From: Bryoerythrophyllum caledonicum
Lineage: Eukaryota > Streptophyta > Bryopsida > Pottiales > Pottiaceae
Direction: 5' to 3'
Length of the DNA stretch: 64,000 nucleotides
Assembly: GCA_963971425.1 (NCBI GenBank)
Contig: OZ020522.1
Coordinates: forward strand, 5,120,168 to 5,184,167
The notes beneath the pieces are model-generated. The model had not been told where the DNA came from. It searched no databases and worked only from the letters and a program-made list of their open reading frames with translations. The position numbers and the translations under genes were made by a program. Position 1 is the stretch's first letter. Each line of letters starts with the position of its first letter. Below, in pieces: positions 22,166-34,718 of the stretch.

Positions 22166-25100
22166 TTATTCCGCATGCCCTCTTTCACAATTGACTGCTG
22201 AACATGCTCTCCCTAACCAGACGGGATATATTTCGGGGTCAGAAGGACGGAGTAGGATCCATGATCTCACTCCGACATCTCGCCATGGATTCAAGGCGTC
22301 CTTCGGTCTCTCTTTCCTTGGGCCATAATAAAGTTCAGGTTCGTCATCTTCAGGTGTGACATCTCCACTGGTAATGAGGCACAATGGAGCTGGATCTGTG
22401 GCTCTCCAATCATGAATTGGCCAGAAGCCTTCTACCAAGACCGTAGGAGTGGGAGGAAGAGGTTTCTCTAGTTCTGCAAGTATTCCATTCCAGTACTCAA
22501 TATAAGGTGGAAAATCCTTACGAAAGCCCATACTTTCAAGCAACCCGCATTCCCAGAATTCTATATAACCTCGAATTCCACACTTGATGAACAACCTCTT
22601 ATCAAGGGCTTTGGAAACCTTCTCTCTTGCCTTCTCTGGATTGCCTGTGGAAGAAGGAACTTCATCGCCCCACAACCGCCTGAAAGGTATAGGATTTGGG
22701 AGCCCGGAAGGTAGCTTCGATTTTCCGTCAGCATCCTCCTTGCAAAGACGGATAGCAGGTTTGTCTCTGGGTAGCCAGTGCGCATGAACTTCAAGTTCCT
22801 TAAATCGCATGACGGGCCACCCTTCTTCATCTACGTAGAATTTAAAGAGGTGCATCTCTCCTAAGCCAACAAGTCTGTCAGCACCATCACGAATATAACC
22901 ATGGACGAAAGATTTGAAATCAACAACCTCTTGAACAAACTCGGGCATAAAACCCAAGTCCTGCGACTGCATGAAGGACATCATCAAATCCGCAACAATA
23001 TAAGTATTCTGGCTCTTCAAGGTCTTGGATAAGTGGCTAAAGTAAGCATCAATATCCTCATGCGTGTGCCCGACTAATAAGAAACCAACTTGGATTTCTT
23101 TGAACACCCTTCGATAAGTCAACATCGATAAGAACGCCATGAGAAACTGGTTCTTATTGTCCTTTGCAGAGTTGTCAAGCTGCAAATATAACTTTTTTGG
23201 AAGGGGGACGGGTACAGTCGAGTTATTCGTTATCGAAGGTAAGAGTTGAATACATCTGGACTTCCCTCTGAGCATAGCTTCAAAAAAAGAATTGGCCGGC
23301 TCATGGGGAAAAATTCTACCTGATTCACGAATGGGTGGTTCCTCGAGACGCCGAAGCAATCTCGCAAGGGAGGAGATAGTGTAATTAGAGTCTCCTGGCC
23401 ACAAGTCAGTGGAGTAGTGAGCATAGGCACCATCTCCATGATCGTGCGTGACCATACCGGTGACGTTCATTGGGAACTGACCCAAGGGTGATGTGAGTTT
23501 GGTAGAAACTTGCATACGAGGAATAGCTGTCTTGGCTGTATCCATTTTATCGTGGATAATACAAAGAATATCGCCCTTCTGCCGCTTCGACTCCTCTCTC
23601 CAGGTATGGTACACACGCCTACACGAAGCTTGGAGGTTGCAGTGGGTTTGTTTCTACTTCACGAACGAATTATATTTGGCGGAACCCTTAACTGATCTGT
23701 CGATGTACTGCAATAGCGTGTCACAGAGGGTGGACTTTGCAAATGAGCTCCTAACGGGTTTAATCGCAACATTGTTGAAGTGCTTCCTACTGATTCTACT
23801 AAGAGCGGATTGCGAAACCGCGGGCAACCCGCATTGTAGATTCGACCGCAAAAGAGTCAAAACATTGAGTGCATCAAGTAAGTGCCCAGTGAGAATTGAA
23901 CATAAATCAGATTGAGGATAACCACAGAATGGGAGGACTGTAAGATTATAGCATACCCTTGGCGATCGTAGGATCCTACCATGAACTAGATGTACAGAGC
24001 AAAGATAGAGGGTCTTTCACGACATTATCATAATCATGAGGTGCTTAAAGTACATGTGAATGCAGAAAAGTGGTTCATGTAGTGTACTATGTAGAGTAAT
24101 ACCTCTGTGGCGTCAGCCTGGATCTTCTTCCAACTATGTCCAGAGGGTAGAAACTTTAGAGTGTCCATCCGCCTTGGTACTGTCAACCTCATGTGATTGG
24201 GCATGTGATCAGCACTCTCATTGATGATAGCCGTAATCGTACCAAGTGCTTGCATGGTTCCAAGGCGGGGTCGTTTGACGTCTTTGTTCCCGTGCGTAGA
24301 GGAAACGATACCCTTCTTGTACTGGTCCATATATTTGTGAAACGTTGATTTCGGTATGCCATGGATTTTGTACCACGCTGTAGCGCAGATATCCTGACCT
24401 AGTAAAGTGACATACTTTCGTTTCCGATTGTTGCCCATATAGTGTAATTGTCCACCTACAGACCTTGCATAATCCCGGCATTCGTCAAAGTCCTTCAGCC
24501 AAAACTTCTGGCGAATGAAAAGGGTATCCTGGGGCCTGATTAAGCGCACGCATTCATCAGAACAAGATGATTGCGAACTCACTGCTTGAATTTCTTCCGG
24601 CATGTCTTCTTAGCGAATGCGTTGAGCTTCTCCTCAGTCCACTTTTTGCGACGAACAAACCGGTATGGTGCTTTTGGGCGGCCACCCAGGTGCGCATTCG
24701 CGTCCGGTGCGTCAAGCAGACGATTGAAATGGTCAAGCTTATCGCTAAGACTATGTCCTCTTTCGAATGCGCAGTCGGAAATGGGCCACCTCCGATGACT
24801 CATAATGTCACTAGGATCTCCGATGAAAACGTCCAATACTGTGACGCCAATGTTCCCCTCCCCCAAAGTACTATTTTCAAACGGCTCATCCGGACAGACG
24901 CAATTAATGCGACCAGAGGCCATAAGATCCCCATCACCGTTAAACTGCTTCACAACCTTCCCCACCCACTCTGCCTGAGGTACAAAAGGAGGAGTGTTTG
25001 TGGACCCAGAAGTTTCGCCTAAGTCCGAAGTCAGGACAAGGCTTGCTGTCTCCCAAAGAATTGTTCTACCAATCGATTCAGCCAAGACAGAGATGCCCTC

Positions 25101-25379
25101 CTACATTGGATGAATTAGTAGACTTCGCGCCCGTGCATGTATCTCAACAGGTCGAAGAAGAGTCAATTCCGCGAACGTGATATCAATGTCGACGCCAAGC
25201 CAACACCCAGTAGGAACAGCTTCAATGACAATGGCATGTCCAACAACGCCATGTCCAGGGTAGCAAAGTAAAACACTCATGCCCGGTTCATATCGGTTTC
25301 GCACGTCATTGGCATCAACATCGGGGTTAATGCTCGCAGAATCAGTAAACTCATCGTCCAGTCCGCAACTTGAAGACAT
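22166..25379 (-). pseudogene. DUF7869-type transposase-like gene of element 1
   Basis: The minus strand encodes a long protein in two main parts. The N-terminal part (from the ATG at 25379 to a GT donor just after 24103) has a small beta-rich segment (VLLCYPGHGVVGHA), a basic region, a CxxxF...CSDEC cysteine area and HGNKDVKRPR. The C-terminal part (about 23870-22166) has YLQLDNSAKDNKNQF and VGHTHEDIDAYF (near 23065), the hallmark blocks of the family labelled DUF7869, then a BAH-like tail ending at 22166. The family is found in mosses, protists and invertebrates. An RNase-H-fold DDE transposase role is my inference. A few breaks interrupt the frame, so it looks dead. It is divergent from the ParB-like gene at 29926. 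Confidence 0.65.
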
Positions 25380-25496
25380 CAAAGGCAATCGGAAAGAAAA
25401 GGATCCAATAAACCTTCGATCAGCCCTGGTCTTCGATCTCCTGATGAATAAAAAATCGTAAAAGAAAAATCAACAAATCAAGCCTGATGATACTAG

Positions 25497-25887
25497 ATCG
25501 TAAGATCCTACGATGAACCATCATCCCAAGCTCACCCCTGATTTCCAGGTTCTGTGATCACCCTAGAGTATCAACAAATCGGTCGTAAGATCCTACAATT
25601 GTTCGGTAACTCCTAAACGATCATAGGCGATAGTAAGATCCTACGATCATCCGAGATTATCTACAACATCCACATTCCTCGTTCGATGCCGAACCAATGA
25701 GATCGTAAGATCCTACGATCATTCCAGAACCCGAGTTCGATCCTCGATGATAGTAAGATCCTACGATCTTCCAGATTACTCGGATGCCCTCAAAGCCCGT
25801 TTTCATCTACCACGAAATAGATCGTAGGATCATACGATCTTAACATGACCCATGACAGATCATCAAGGATAGTACTATCCTACGATC
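25497..25887. repeat. Cluster of seven GATC palindromes upstream of the DUF7869-type gene
   Basis: Copies at 25497-25516, 25581-25600, 25629-25648, 25701-25720, 25749-25768, 25820-25839 and 25866-25887 are spaced 50-85 bp apart. The copy at 25701-25720 is GATCGTAAGATCCTACGATC, with three GATC words every 8 bp. The cluster sits immediately 5' of the minus-strand gene, in the position of its promoter. Confidence 0.9.
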
Positions 25888-26884
25888 ATTCGATATTATC
25901 ATACGACCACCGAAGATTGTACAATCATCATGACTGTACGGAAAGTACGTTTACAAACACAGTAATAGCTACTGAACTAGTTCATTTAAGCAATGGCAAA
26001 AGTCGATTCCACCACAAGTATGAGTAGTTTACAGAATATGATATAGACTAATTCAAAATAGCAAATACTTTACAAACCACCGCAGGATTCTCACGATTAG
26101 AATTAGTTTTGAATCTATGATTCTGACTCACTTACAACAGCATCAACTCTGAAAACCACGGCGGCACTTGCATTTTCAAAATATTTGAAAACCTTAATGC
26201 ATAGAAAGTGGAGGAAGGAGACAGTACCGTAGATTGTGATGGAACCGGAGAGAGATGGATCAATACTGGCAGCGGGGCAGCAATGAAGCGCTCGATCAAC
26301 TTGAGAAGCTCAGATCGACGTGATTGTGACGCTCACATTGACGTGAAGGTTAAGATGAGCTTACAGCTTATAGCTCGCTACCTAAACTTGACAGAACATA
26401 ACGAAGAGGTGTCGAAGTAGGTGAAGCCCAAGCTCGACTAAACACAAAGACGATACCGCATTTCTGACGCTCTAATACTCCAAGTTTCTTCAAAACACAA
26501 TGCTCTCAGTTCTTGGGCAAATACAACTCTCTCAGACTCTAACTCTGCTGGAAATGAACTCAAAATATTTGAACACTAAAAGCACAGCAACCTCTTCTTG
26601 ATCTAAAGAAAGCGGGAAGTTCATTTAGAACATGTTGAATCCTTGGCGGGGATAGAATCACAATCATTTTCAAGGACGTGGAGAGCTGTACGAGTGCCAC
26701 TTCGAATGTAATTATTTCCAAGACGGAAAATGACAACAACGGAGACAAGATAAAATATATTAGTGAAATTGTTCTTGAATTGTGGGAACGTCCAGTGATC
26801 ATGAAGAACACACGTGTTTCAGTAGTACTCATGAACTTACGAGAATTTGTCATGGTTACAATCATTAACCTGTTAGACTAGGTT
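25888..26884. other. Non-coding interior of element 1
   Basis: No gene or clear repeat is supported. Short open frames here have no recognisable domains. Confidence 0.4.
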
Positions 26885-27735
26885 AATAGTTCAGGGTTCT
26901 AGGTTCAGGGTTTAGAGTACAAGATAACAGACTCAAGCTCCCAGGTTTAGGGTTCTAGGTATAGGGTTTTAGGTTCGGGGTCACTATAAGAAACCCGTGT
27001 TTTTTGTGATGTCACCTAAAATCGTAAAACATTTACATTTTGAAAAGTGACATCTAGAAAAACATCAGAATTAACAGGATGTTGTAAAAAACATGGAGAT
27101 GTTAGTTGGGACACGTGGGCATGTTAGCTCCCAAACATGGGGATGTTAGCAAGGACACGCGTATATGTTGGCAAAGACGTTAACGTAAACATTGTCATGT
27201 TGACTGCAATTTTTGCCATGTTTTTGCATGTTTCGGTTGATCCAAATTTTAGGTGATGCTTTCATGGACATCATCCCTGTTTTTTTGACATTTTCTGCGT
27301 TTTTTGGAACATCACAAAAAACACGGGTTTCTTATAGTGGGTCTTAGCTTCAGTCTTTGGGGTTCAGGTTTCTAGGATTAGAGTTTCAGGTTTCGGATTT
27401 TTAGCCTCAGAGTTTGGGGTTCATGGTGGTTGGTTTGGGGTCCTAGGGTTCAGGGTCCTAGGGTTTGGGGTCCTAGGGTTTAGGGTCCTAGGGTTTGAGG
27501 TCCTAGGGTTTAGGGTCCTAGGGTTTAGGGTCCTAGGGTTTAGGGTCCTAGGATTTAGGGTCCTAGGGTTTGGGGTCCTAGGGTTTAGGGTCCTAGAATT
27601 TAGGGTCCTAGGGTTCAGGGTCCTAGGGTTTGGGGTCCTAGGGTTTAGGGTCCTAGGATTTGGGGTCTTAGAGTTTGGGGTCGTAGGGTTTAGGGTCCTA
27701 GGGTTTAGGGTTTAAGGTTCAGGTTTAGGGATTCT
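26885..27735. repeat. Degenerate telomere-like array, split by a MITE
   Basis: From about 27426 to 27730 a roughly 14-bp unit GGTCCTAGGGTTTA is repeated some 20 times. It contains the plant telomere word TTTAGGG. Looser TTCAGGGTTTAG/TTCTAGG units lie at 26890-26980 and 27345-27425, on either side of a CACTA MITE. This is an interstitial minisatellite and not a chromosome end, because genes and other elements lie on both sides. Confidence 0.85.
26982..27339. mobile_element. CACTA-type MITE, 358 bp
   Basis: The element starts CACTATAAGAAACCC and ends GGGTTTCTTATAGTG. The inverted repeats match for about 31 bp at each end. The flanking trinucleotide GGT is present on both sides (26979-26981 and 27340-27342), the 3-bp target duplication expected for CACTA/CMC elements. 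There is no coding capacity. It inserted into the telomere-like array. Confidence 0.95.
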
Positions 27736-27944
27736 TTGTTTAGGATATTGGACTAAAATTCAGGATATAGGATAATCCTTGAAACCCTTGTATAAATGAT
27801 TCGTTGAGCTTGGATAAAACATTCACATATTTTACACTAAACATACAATAAATGTACTAGAATATAGCAAGACATTCACCTTTGGATTGGAGATTCAACT
27901 AAAATCTTTCATTTGGGGGTCATTTCAATATCTAAAGCTTATCA

Positions 27945-29165
27945 TGCTTAAATAGAATAAAGAAATAGAATCAGAAAATAGAATAAAGAAATAGAATGAA
28001 AGATTGAATAGAAAGAAGTGGAATCCAAAAATAGAATAAGGAAATAGAATGCAAGATTGAATAGAATGAAGTGGAATCAATAAATAGAATAGAGAATAAG
28101 TCAAATGACAAATTGAATAGAAATAGGTGGAATCAAAAAATAGAAAGAATAAGTGTAATGGAAGATTGAATAGAAATATCTAGAATGAAAAAGAAAAATA
28201 AAGAAATAGATTGAAAGATTGAATAGAATGAAGTGGAATCAAAAAATAGAAAAAAGAAATAGAATGAAAGATTGAATAGAATGAAGTGGAATCAAAAAAT
28301 AGAATAAAGAAATAGAATGAAAGATTGAATAGAAATAGGTGGAATCAAAAAATAGAATAAAGAAATAGAATGAAAGATTGAATAGAATGAAGTGGAATCA
28401 AAAAATAGAATAAGGAAATAGAATGCAAGATTGAATAGAATGAAGTGGAATCAATAAATAGAATAAAGAATAAGTCAAATGAAAGATTGAATAGAAATAT
28501 CTAGAATGAAAAAGAAAAACAAAGAAATAGAATGAAAGATTGAATAGAAATAGGTGGAATCAAAAAATAGAAAGAATAAGTGTAATGGAAGATTGAATAG
28601 AAATATCTAGAATGAAAAAGAAAAATAAAGAAATAGAATGAAAGATTGAATAGAAATAGGTGGAATCAAAAAATAGAATAAAGAAGTAGAATGAAAGATT
28701 GAATAGAATGAAGTGGAATCAATAAATAGAATAAAGAAATAGAATGAAAGATTGAATAGAAATAGGTGGAATCAAAAAATAGAAAGAATAAGTGTAATGG
28801 AAGATTGAATAGAAATATCTAGAATGAAAAAGAAAAATTAAGAAATAGATTGAAAGATTGAATAGAATGAAGTGGAATCAAAAAATAGAAAAAAGAAATA
28901 GAATGAAAGATTGAATAGAAATATCTAGAATGAAAAAGAAAAATTAAGAAATAGATTGAAAGATTGAATAGAAAGAAGTGGAATCAAAAAATAGAATAAA
29001 GAAATAGAATGAAAGATTGAATAGAATGAAGTGGAATCAATAAATAGAATGAAGTGGAATAAAAAAATAGAATAAAGAATAAGTCAAATGAAAGATTGAA
29101 TAGAAATAGGTGGAATCAAAAAATAGAAAGAAGAAGTGTTATGAAAGATTGAATAGAATGAAGTG
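27945..29165. repeat. About 50-bp A-rich minisatellite
   Basis: Roughly 20 tandem units are built from AGAATAAAGAAATAGAATG, AAAGATTGAATAGAA and TGAAGTGGAATCAA blocks. Two variants alternate, one with AATAGGTGGAATC and one with ATATCTAGAATG, so higher-order units are present. It is non-coding. It lies between the divergent DUF7869-type and ParB-like genes. Confidence 0.95.
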
Positions 29166-29399
29166 GAATCCAAAAAATTGGTGTGTAGGGAACTAACCTC
29201 ATGCTTAAGACAATGTTAAGAGATTTAGAGCTTGTGTAGTGCAAGAATATCATACGAAGTGAAGTCTAAAGAACTTGTTATTTAATTCAATTTTCAGCTC
29301 CAAACTCTGAATTAAAGTAGAATTCTTGATTAGAGGTATTAGTCTTCACCGTATGGTAATGATGACTCGAAGCATCATTAGAGCTTGATGTAGACCGCA

Positions 29400-29925
29400 A
29401 CTTAGCCGTCGTGGAGGAGTTGTCCAACCATCAATGACAGTTTTCGTTGTCTCTCCCCCTCCCTCCTCCTCCCTCTTCCTTCTGGTTCTTGTTTTCGTCT
29501 CACTTTTGTTTTCATGTCAGTTTTCTTGTTTTGAGTCCGAATTTTGTTGTGATTTATTGTGATTACCGTGACTATATGCGCGTCTGTGAGTGTTGTGAGC
29601 GGTGGGAAAGTAGTGTGCGTGTGAGTGCGTTTCAACTGCAAATCGGTGCGATTGGCGGACACGACGTTACGAAAGAGTGCGGCGACTTGCAAGAAACAAT
29701 ACTTTGAGGTAGGAATTTTCTTCTTAGAAACTCTGATCAGTTGATATGTATTAGAAATTCTCTGTTTTTAGGGACTCTTTGTACAAGTGAGGATGTTCGT
29801 AAGGAGAATGAAGTTGTTCGGAGTTCTTCAACTGTCGATGTTTTTTAGACATTGAATAGGTGTTGTTGCTGTGACTCACGAGCTTCTAACAGGGTGTCTC
29901 ATCTAGTGTGTACCAATTCAGGAGG
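29400..29925 (+). promoter_or_regulatory. Probable core promoter and leader of the ParB-like gene
   Basis: A pyrimidine-rich tract (29448-29485, CCCCCTCCCTCCTCCTCCC) resembles plant Y-patch promoters. A possible leader intron runs from a GTAGG donor at about 29708 to CTTCTAACAG ending near 29891. The open frames across this segment on both strands lack domain features and are best read as untranslated DNA. Confidence 0.4.
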
Positions 29926-30014
29926 ATGACAGGCCTATCGGGCAATGCAAGCGACTGGAGTGACCCGTAAGTTTCTATCCTTTCAATGATGCTAAATTTT
30001 CCTTTTTCGCGTTC

Positions 30015-30640
30015 TGGTTTAGATGATTTGTAGTATGACATGAATGATTGTTAGATTCTGGTTTTCATGTTAGGTTTACAAGCTGCGTAGTATGTGATGA
30101 ATGATTGTCAGATTCAGGTGTTGGTGTTTGGTTTACAAGGTGCGTTGTATGTTATGAATGATTGTCTGAGTGAGGTTTTTATGTTAGGTTTACAAGGTGC
30201 GTTGAATGTTATGAATGATTGTTAGATTTAGGTTTCCATGTTCAGTTTTTAAGCTGCGTAGTATGTTATGAATGATTATTAGATTCAGGTGTTCGTGTTA
30301 GGTTTGCAAGGTGTGAATTATGTTATGAATGATTGTCAGATTGAGGTTTTCATGTTAGGTTTACAAGGTGCGTAGTATGTGCTGAATGTTTTCAGCTTTA
30401 GGATTCAGGTAAAGTTTGCTGGATCTGTACAATCTTTTGAATGATTTTCTATTAAGGCTTTCCATGTTCTGGTTTACAAGCTCTGTTGAATGGTTTACAA
30501 GGTGCATAGTATGTGTTGAATGTTTTCAGCTTTAGGATTCAGGTAAAGTTTGCTGGATGTGTACAATCTTTTGAATGATTATCTACTAAGCCTTTCCATG
30601 TTCTGCTTTACAAGCTCTGTTGAATGATGTGAATGGTATT
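30015..30640 (+). repeat. About 60-bp degenerate tandem repeat in intron 1
   Basis: About nine units of a 55-65-bp sequence with GAATGATTGTCAGATT, TTCATGTTAGGTTTACAAG and GTGCGTAGTATGTTAT blocks lie inside the first intron of the ParB-like gene. They are non-coding. Confidence 0.85.
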
Positions 30641-30888
30641 CTAGCTTTGGTACTCATACTCAGGTTTATAGGCTTTGTAGTATGTCATGAATGTCATAAC
30701 ACTCATCGAGTATTACTGAATCGTATGTTAACCCCTTGTAGTCTGATATGCAATTTAGGGTTATTGTGTATGGTATGCAAACTTTTCGCAATCGAATGTA
30801 GATCTATTGTACACTGTTTACACATAAAGTTATCATAAGTTGTACATTGGTGCTGAAGTGCACCTGAAGTTCATACGATCCTCGTAGA

Positions 30889-31376
30889 GATCGTAAGATC
30901 CTACTATCGTCATGAGGATGGTAGGATCTTACGATCCCTTTCAGGATCGTAAGATCTTACGATCTCTTTCAGGATCGTAAGATCTTTCGATACCCATGAG
31001 GATCGTAAGATCTTACGATCTCCATGAGGATCGTTAGATCCTACGATCCCTTTCAGGATTGTAAGATCATACGATTCTAGACAGCATCGTTAGATCTTAC
31101 TATCCCTTTCAGGATCGTAATATCTTATGATCCCGTTCAGGATCGTAAGATCTTATGGTCCCCTTGAGGGATCATATGATCTTTCGCAATCCCTCAGGTC
31201 TACTTGAACCAAAGATCCCCTCAAAGATAGTAAGATCCTATGATCCATTTCACAGAGTACTCTTGGTATCACAACTTCATCTATATCCATTGTAGAATGG
31301 GATCGTAAGATCTTACGATCCCCCAAAGGTTTGTATGAACTAACCGTGTCTTTTAAGATGGTAGGATCTTACGATC
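30889..31376. repeat. Cluster of about 14 GATC palindromes in intron 1
   Basis: Perfect GATCGTAAGATCTTACGATC copies are at 30945-30964, 31001-31020 and 31301-31320. Near copies are at 30889, 30917, 30973, 31029, 31057, 31085, 31113, 31141, 31171, 31226 and 31357. In the core, starts fall every 28 bp (30889, 30917, 30945, 30973, 31001, 31029, 31057, 31085, 31113, 31141), with spacers such as CCTTTCAG, so this is an ordered array. It ends just before exon 2. Confidence 0.93.
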
Positions 31377-32886
31377 TTTAGTTAGATGGTTTCCCGTGAT
31401 TTGAGAGGAAACCGTTGACACCTGAGTTTCTTATATGACTACTGAATTTATGCATTGTTTTGGTCAGGGAAAACATCATCGAACTCGAAGACGTGAACCC
31501 CGACTGGTGTCCTGTAAACCTCTATGATGCTGTTTCGTGTGGGCTGAGGAACATAGAATGTAATCTAGTTAGTGATCCTGAGCCCACCGCTTTTTTTATG
31601 GCCGACAAGGTTGTGGAATGGGGTCTTCATTGGACGCTTGACCGGAAGCAAAAAAACATTCTGATAGCGCCAGTGTTGGCTATTACAAATGCCGCAGCTC
31701 CTGGAGGTCCTTCATACAAATTATCAACAATGAATATGGAAGTACTAGAGTTACTGCACCTCACCGCCACCATTTTTGTAATTGTCATCTCCGAGTTTGT
31801 GGCGAGTTCGGGATGTTCCAGGGTATATGGCTTAGTCATTGACAAAGTAGGTTTGGTTCCTGCACTAAACGAATCGGTCAAGGACTGGGGATGTACTATA
31901 TCGAATTTTAATCCCGACGTTCGAAGGATTGTCCAAGGCTGGAAGGAGCTACGGGCGAATCGAGATTCGTATAATGGAGACCGACAGAAAGCGGCTCCGC
32001 CTACACCTCCTAAGAAGAAGCGGTTGTCTTCACTTCTTGTGGCGGAGGGGCCGCCAAAGAAGAAGTCGCAGACTCGGAAGAAGTCGGACCCCAAGGTGGA
32101 TAAACTCACACTTGCGAAGGCAGTGGGGATGACGAGCAAGACCGTTGCAGGAAAAACCGCAAAAGAGCTGCAGCTTGTGAGGACTCTATACGAAAGAGAG
32201 TTCTCGAAACTCCATATTTTTGGTAAGAAGCCAATGAAGGTGTCCCCACAAGACCCCGCTGATCTGGTAGTGGACATTGACCGCCTTCACCGAGCTCCAG
32301 CCGGTACTGTCGTTTATCGACCACTGGATAAGAAGCGAGTATTACAGCTCATTGACCAGAAGCGCACGATGCCATTTCAGGCATCACTGCAACATTTGTA
32401 CGTGATGCCAGTAAAGGGACATTATCCACTCCGGAAAGAAGATTTCAAGGACGTGCCGCGCGATGCATACGAGTTTTTCAAGGAGCAGCCAACACTGAAG
32501 GACATCGGCCCAAACACACACTATGTGGTTATAGGCGGGCAGCATTGCGTGGCTGCACACAGAGTCCTCATTGAGGAGGGAAGTCTCTCGGAAGAAGATG
32601 AGAGAGATGCCAAGAGCTTCATCATAACAGTTGTCTGGCAGGATCCCAAGGACTGGAACTTGATGCTATACTACTCAAGGGTCCTCAACCAAGATCTTGC
32701 TGGCGTTAGATTAGAGGGCAACTATCTAACCCTACTGGGTCTAGCGCGTAAGAGCTGGGTTTTAGCCGATAGTCGAGCTCCATCCAAGAATGGATTGGCA
32801 CACTCCAATGAGTTCAAGGTGAGTCACTGAAACATTATCCATCAAGTTAATGTTTGACTTACCGATTCATGTACAAGGTATAGACT

Positions 32887-32954
32887 GATCGTAGGATCTT
32901 ACGATCCTAACTCAAATTACCACATGGTCGTCAGGATTGTAGAATCCTACTATT
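32887..32954. repeat. Two GATC palindromes in intron 2 of the ParB-like gene
   Basis: 32887-32906 (GATCGTAGGATCTTACGATC) and a weaker copy at 32935-32954 fill most of a 180-bp intron. None lies in the adjoining exons. Confidence 0.9.
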
Positions 32955-34206
32955 TGAAAATTTATGTGTGTCAGTTCTCACTCTCCATATCCTTGCAGGC
33001 CTGGTCTGATAAACTTCCGGCACTGTTCTCCAACTCCGATTCAAAGATCGTTGAAGACAGCAACACAGGAATCCCAAAATATCCTCTTCTATTTGTTTCG
33101 GAGCCAATTTTCCAGATTTGGTTACAGATCCAGGAGAGCTGGGTACTTGGACTTCTTCCCGACGCATTCGGGGTAACTTCGAGCTTTGTCTCAGGTGTTG
33201 ACGAGGACTCTGCAAATGACGTCGAGGACAACGAGGATAGGTTGAGGAAGGAGCGTTTGAAGCAAAAGCGATTCCAGGCGAGGGCTCTAAAGCAGAACGA
33301 CTTCATGCCACTTTATTTCATGTGGGATAGTGATATCAAGAAGATGGCCAAGTTGGTGATGGCGAAGAAAGTCTCGGTGAAGTCGACGAAGTCGGCGAAG
33401 AAGGTGCCCGTCCTTCAAGGCCTCGAGAAGGCGTGTCAGACTGAGAAGAAGCATAGACTCATCAAGAATGAGCTCATGCACTAATTCTTTAAGAAGCCCC
33501 TGAGGTGTAAGACATTGAAAGAAGCTTCGTATTCTGAGGATGATTATGTTAAGGCTGCAGCAGAGTACAAGGTCACCGAAGCCACCATCGAAACGTGGTT
33601 TGAGAAGGTTATTAAGGACCCTGCTGGAGAGCGCTTCTTCTTGAAGTGAGGATCTACTTTAGCCCCCTCAAACAAGGAGGATGATTTTCCCACTATTCTG
33701 AAGATGCTCTTCGATCACCAGAAGGCCATCAAGGAGAATCGAGCAGAGAGCGCTCCAACCTCGTCCGCATCGTCGCTTTCTGCGAAATATAAATCCGCCT
33801 GGATGAACAGGAAATCTGGAGACCTGGCGAAGATTCTACGCTTGGGCAGTGACTAGATGCTTTAATGGACAAAGAAGGACGCCACGGTGGTTATGGTGTA
33901 CTGCTTTGTCAATCGCAAAGAGAAAAGAAAACCTGGTTTTTCAATCATGGAACAAGTTTTGCGTCCTCTGCAGGCCATGGAGCATAAGGATGATAACCAG
34001 TTCAGGAGGGTCTGATATCCAGGTGTGTTTATCACACATCGGGCAGGAATGGTGGATGTTGCCAACGCTGTAGGTGAGAGGGGCGCGGTCGCTACACAAA
34101 CGCTACCCTGGTTTCACACACCAACTTTATACATTACCCAGTGACGGAGGGCTTCGTCAATCCTTCATCACCTGAACCAACGTTGCCCCTGTACTCCAAC
34201 TTTGTG

Positions 34207-34340
34207 TATGGGAACACGGTTGTCATAACGGACGGGTTGAGGTGATCGGACGGGACAACCGGACGGGCGGTCCGGACGGCACGGACGGACGGTTCGGACG
34301 GATTGCTCGAAGTGCGCCCAGTAATTTTTTGCAAGTAAGA
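34207..34340. repeat. Left end of the giant hAT: target duplication, TIR, subterminal motifs
   Basis: TATGGGAA (34207-34214) is the target duplication. CACGGTTGTCATA (34215-34227) is the terminal inverted repeat. From 34229 to about 34310 the motif CGGACGG, or its CGGACGGG variants, occurs about eight times. Such subterminal repeats are typical transposase-binding zones of hAT elements. Confidence 0.9.
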
Positions 34341-34394
34341 AATTTTTACTGTGATCGCCACGTCACATACGGACGTGTCACGCCACCGTGGCAC

Positions 34395-34505
34395 TAGGGC
34401 GGGGACGTCTCCATGAAGGGGCGGGGACGTCACAATGAGGGGCGGAGACGCCTCCGCTGGGGCGGGGACGTCCCCGCCCTTCATGTAGGCGTCCACGCCC
34501 CTGCA
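34395..34505. repeat. GC-rich GACGTC array, left terminal
   Basis: Repeats of GGGGCGGGGACGTCCCCGCC-like units lie just inside the subterminal CGGACGG zone and 3' of the transposase gene. The same array is at 9405-9500 in the truncated copy, with about 95% identity by eye. Confidence 0.85.
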
Positions 34506-34718
34506 TCATTGAGCGGATAGGCCTTAATGTCTAGAAGCAAAATCTGTTTATTACATTTAAAAGTTTCACGATAAAACAACAATTCCCTAATCTCATACTT
34601 CCAAACCAAGTAATATCTTGTAGTTATCTAAGAAACCTTTTTCTCTCCTAGCTTCTTCTATGAATTATCACAACTCTCTTGATTTCGCATATATATATGT
34701 AGTTACTTTTCTTGTCCT

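Noticed and set aside
27426-27730. Chromosome end (telomere)
   Set aside because: The repeat is degenerate, interrupted by other units, and flanked by elements and genes on both sides.
29447-29707. Hydrophobic plus-strand frame as a membrane protein
   Set aside because: It is formed by a pyrimidine-rich promoter-like tract, has no family resemblance, and lies just upstream of the ATG of the spliced gene.
25497-31376. Regularly spaced palindromes considered as a CRISPR array
   Set aside because: Spacers are short, partly conserved and not unique, the repeat is itself a palindrome, the copies are scattered through introns of a spliced gene, and no cas genes are present.
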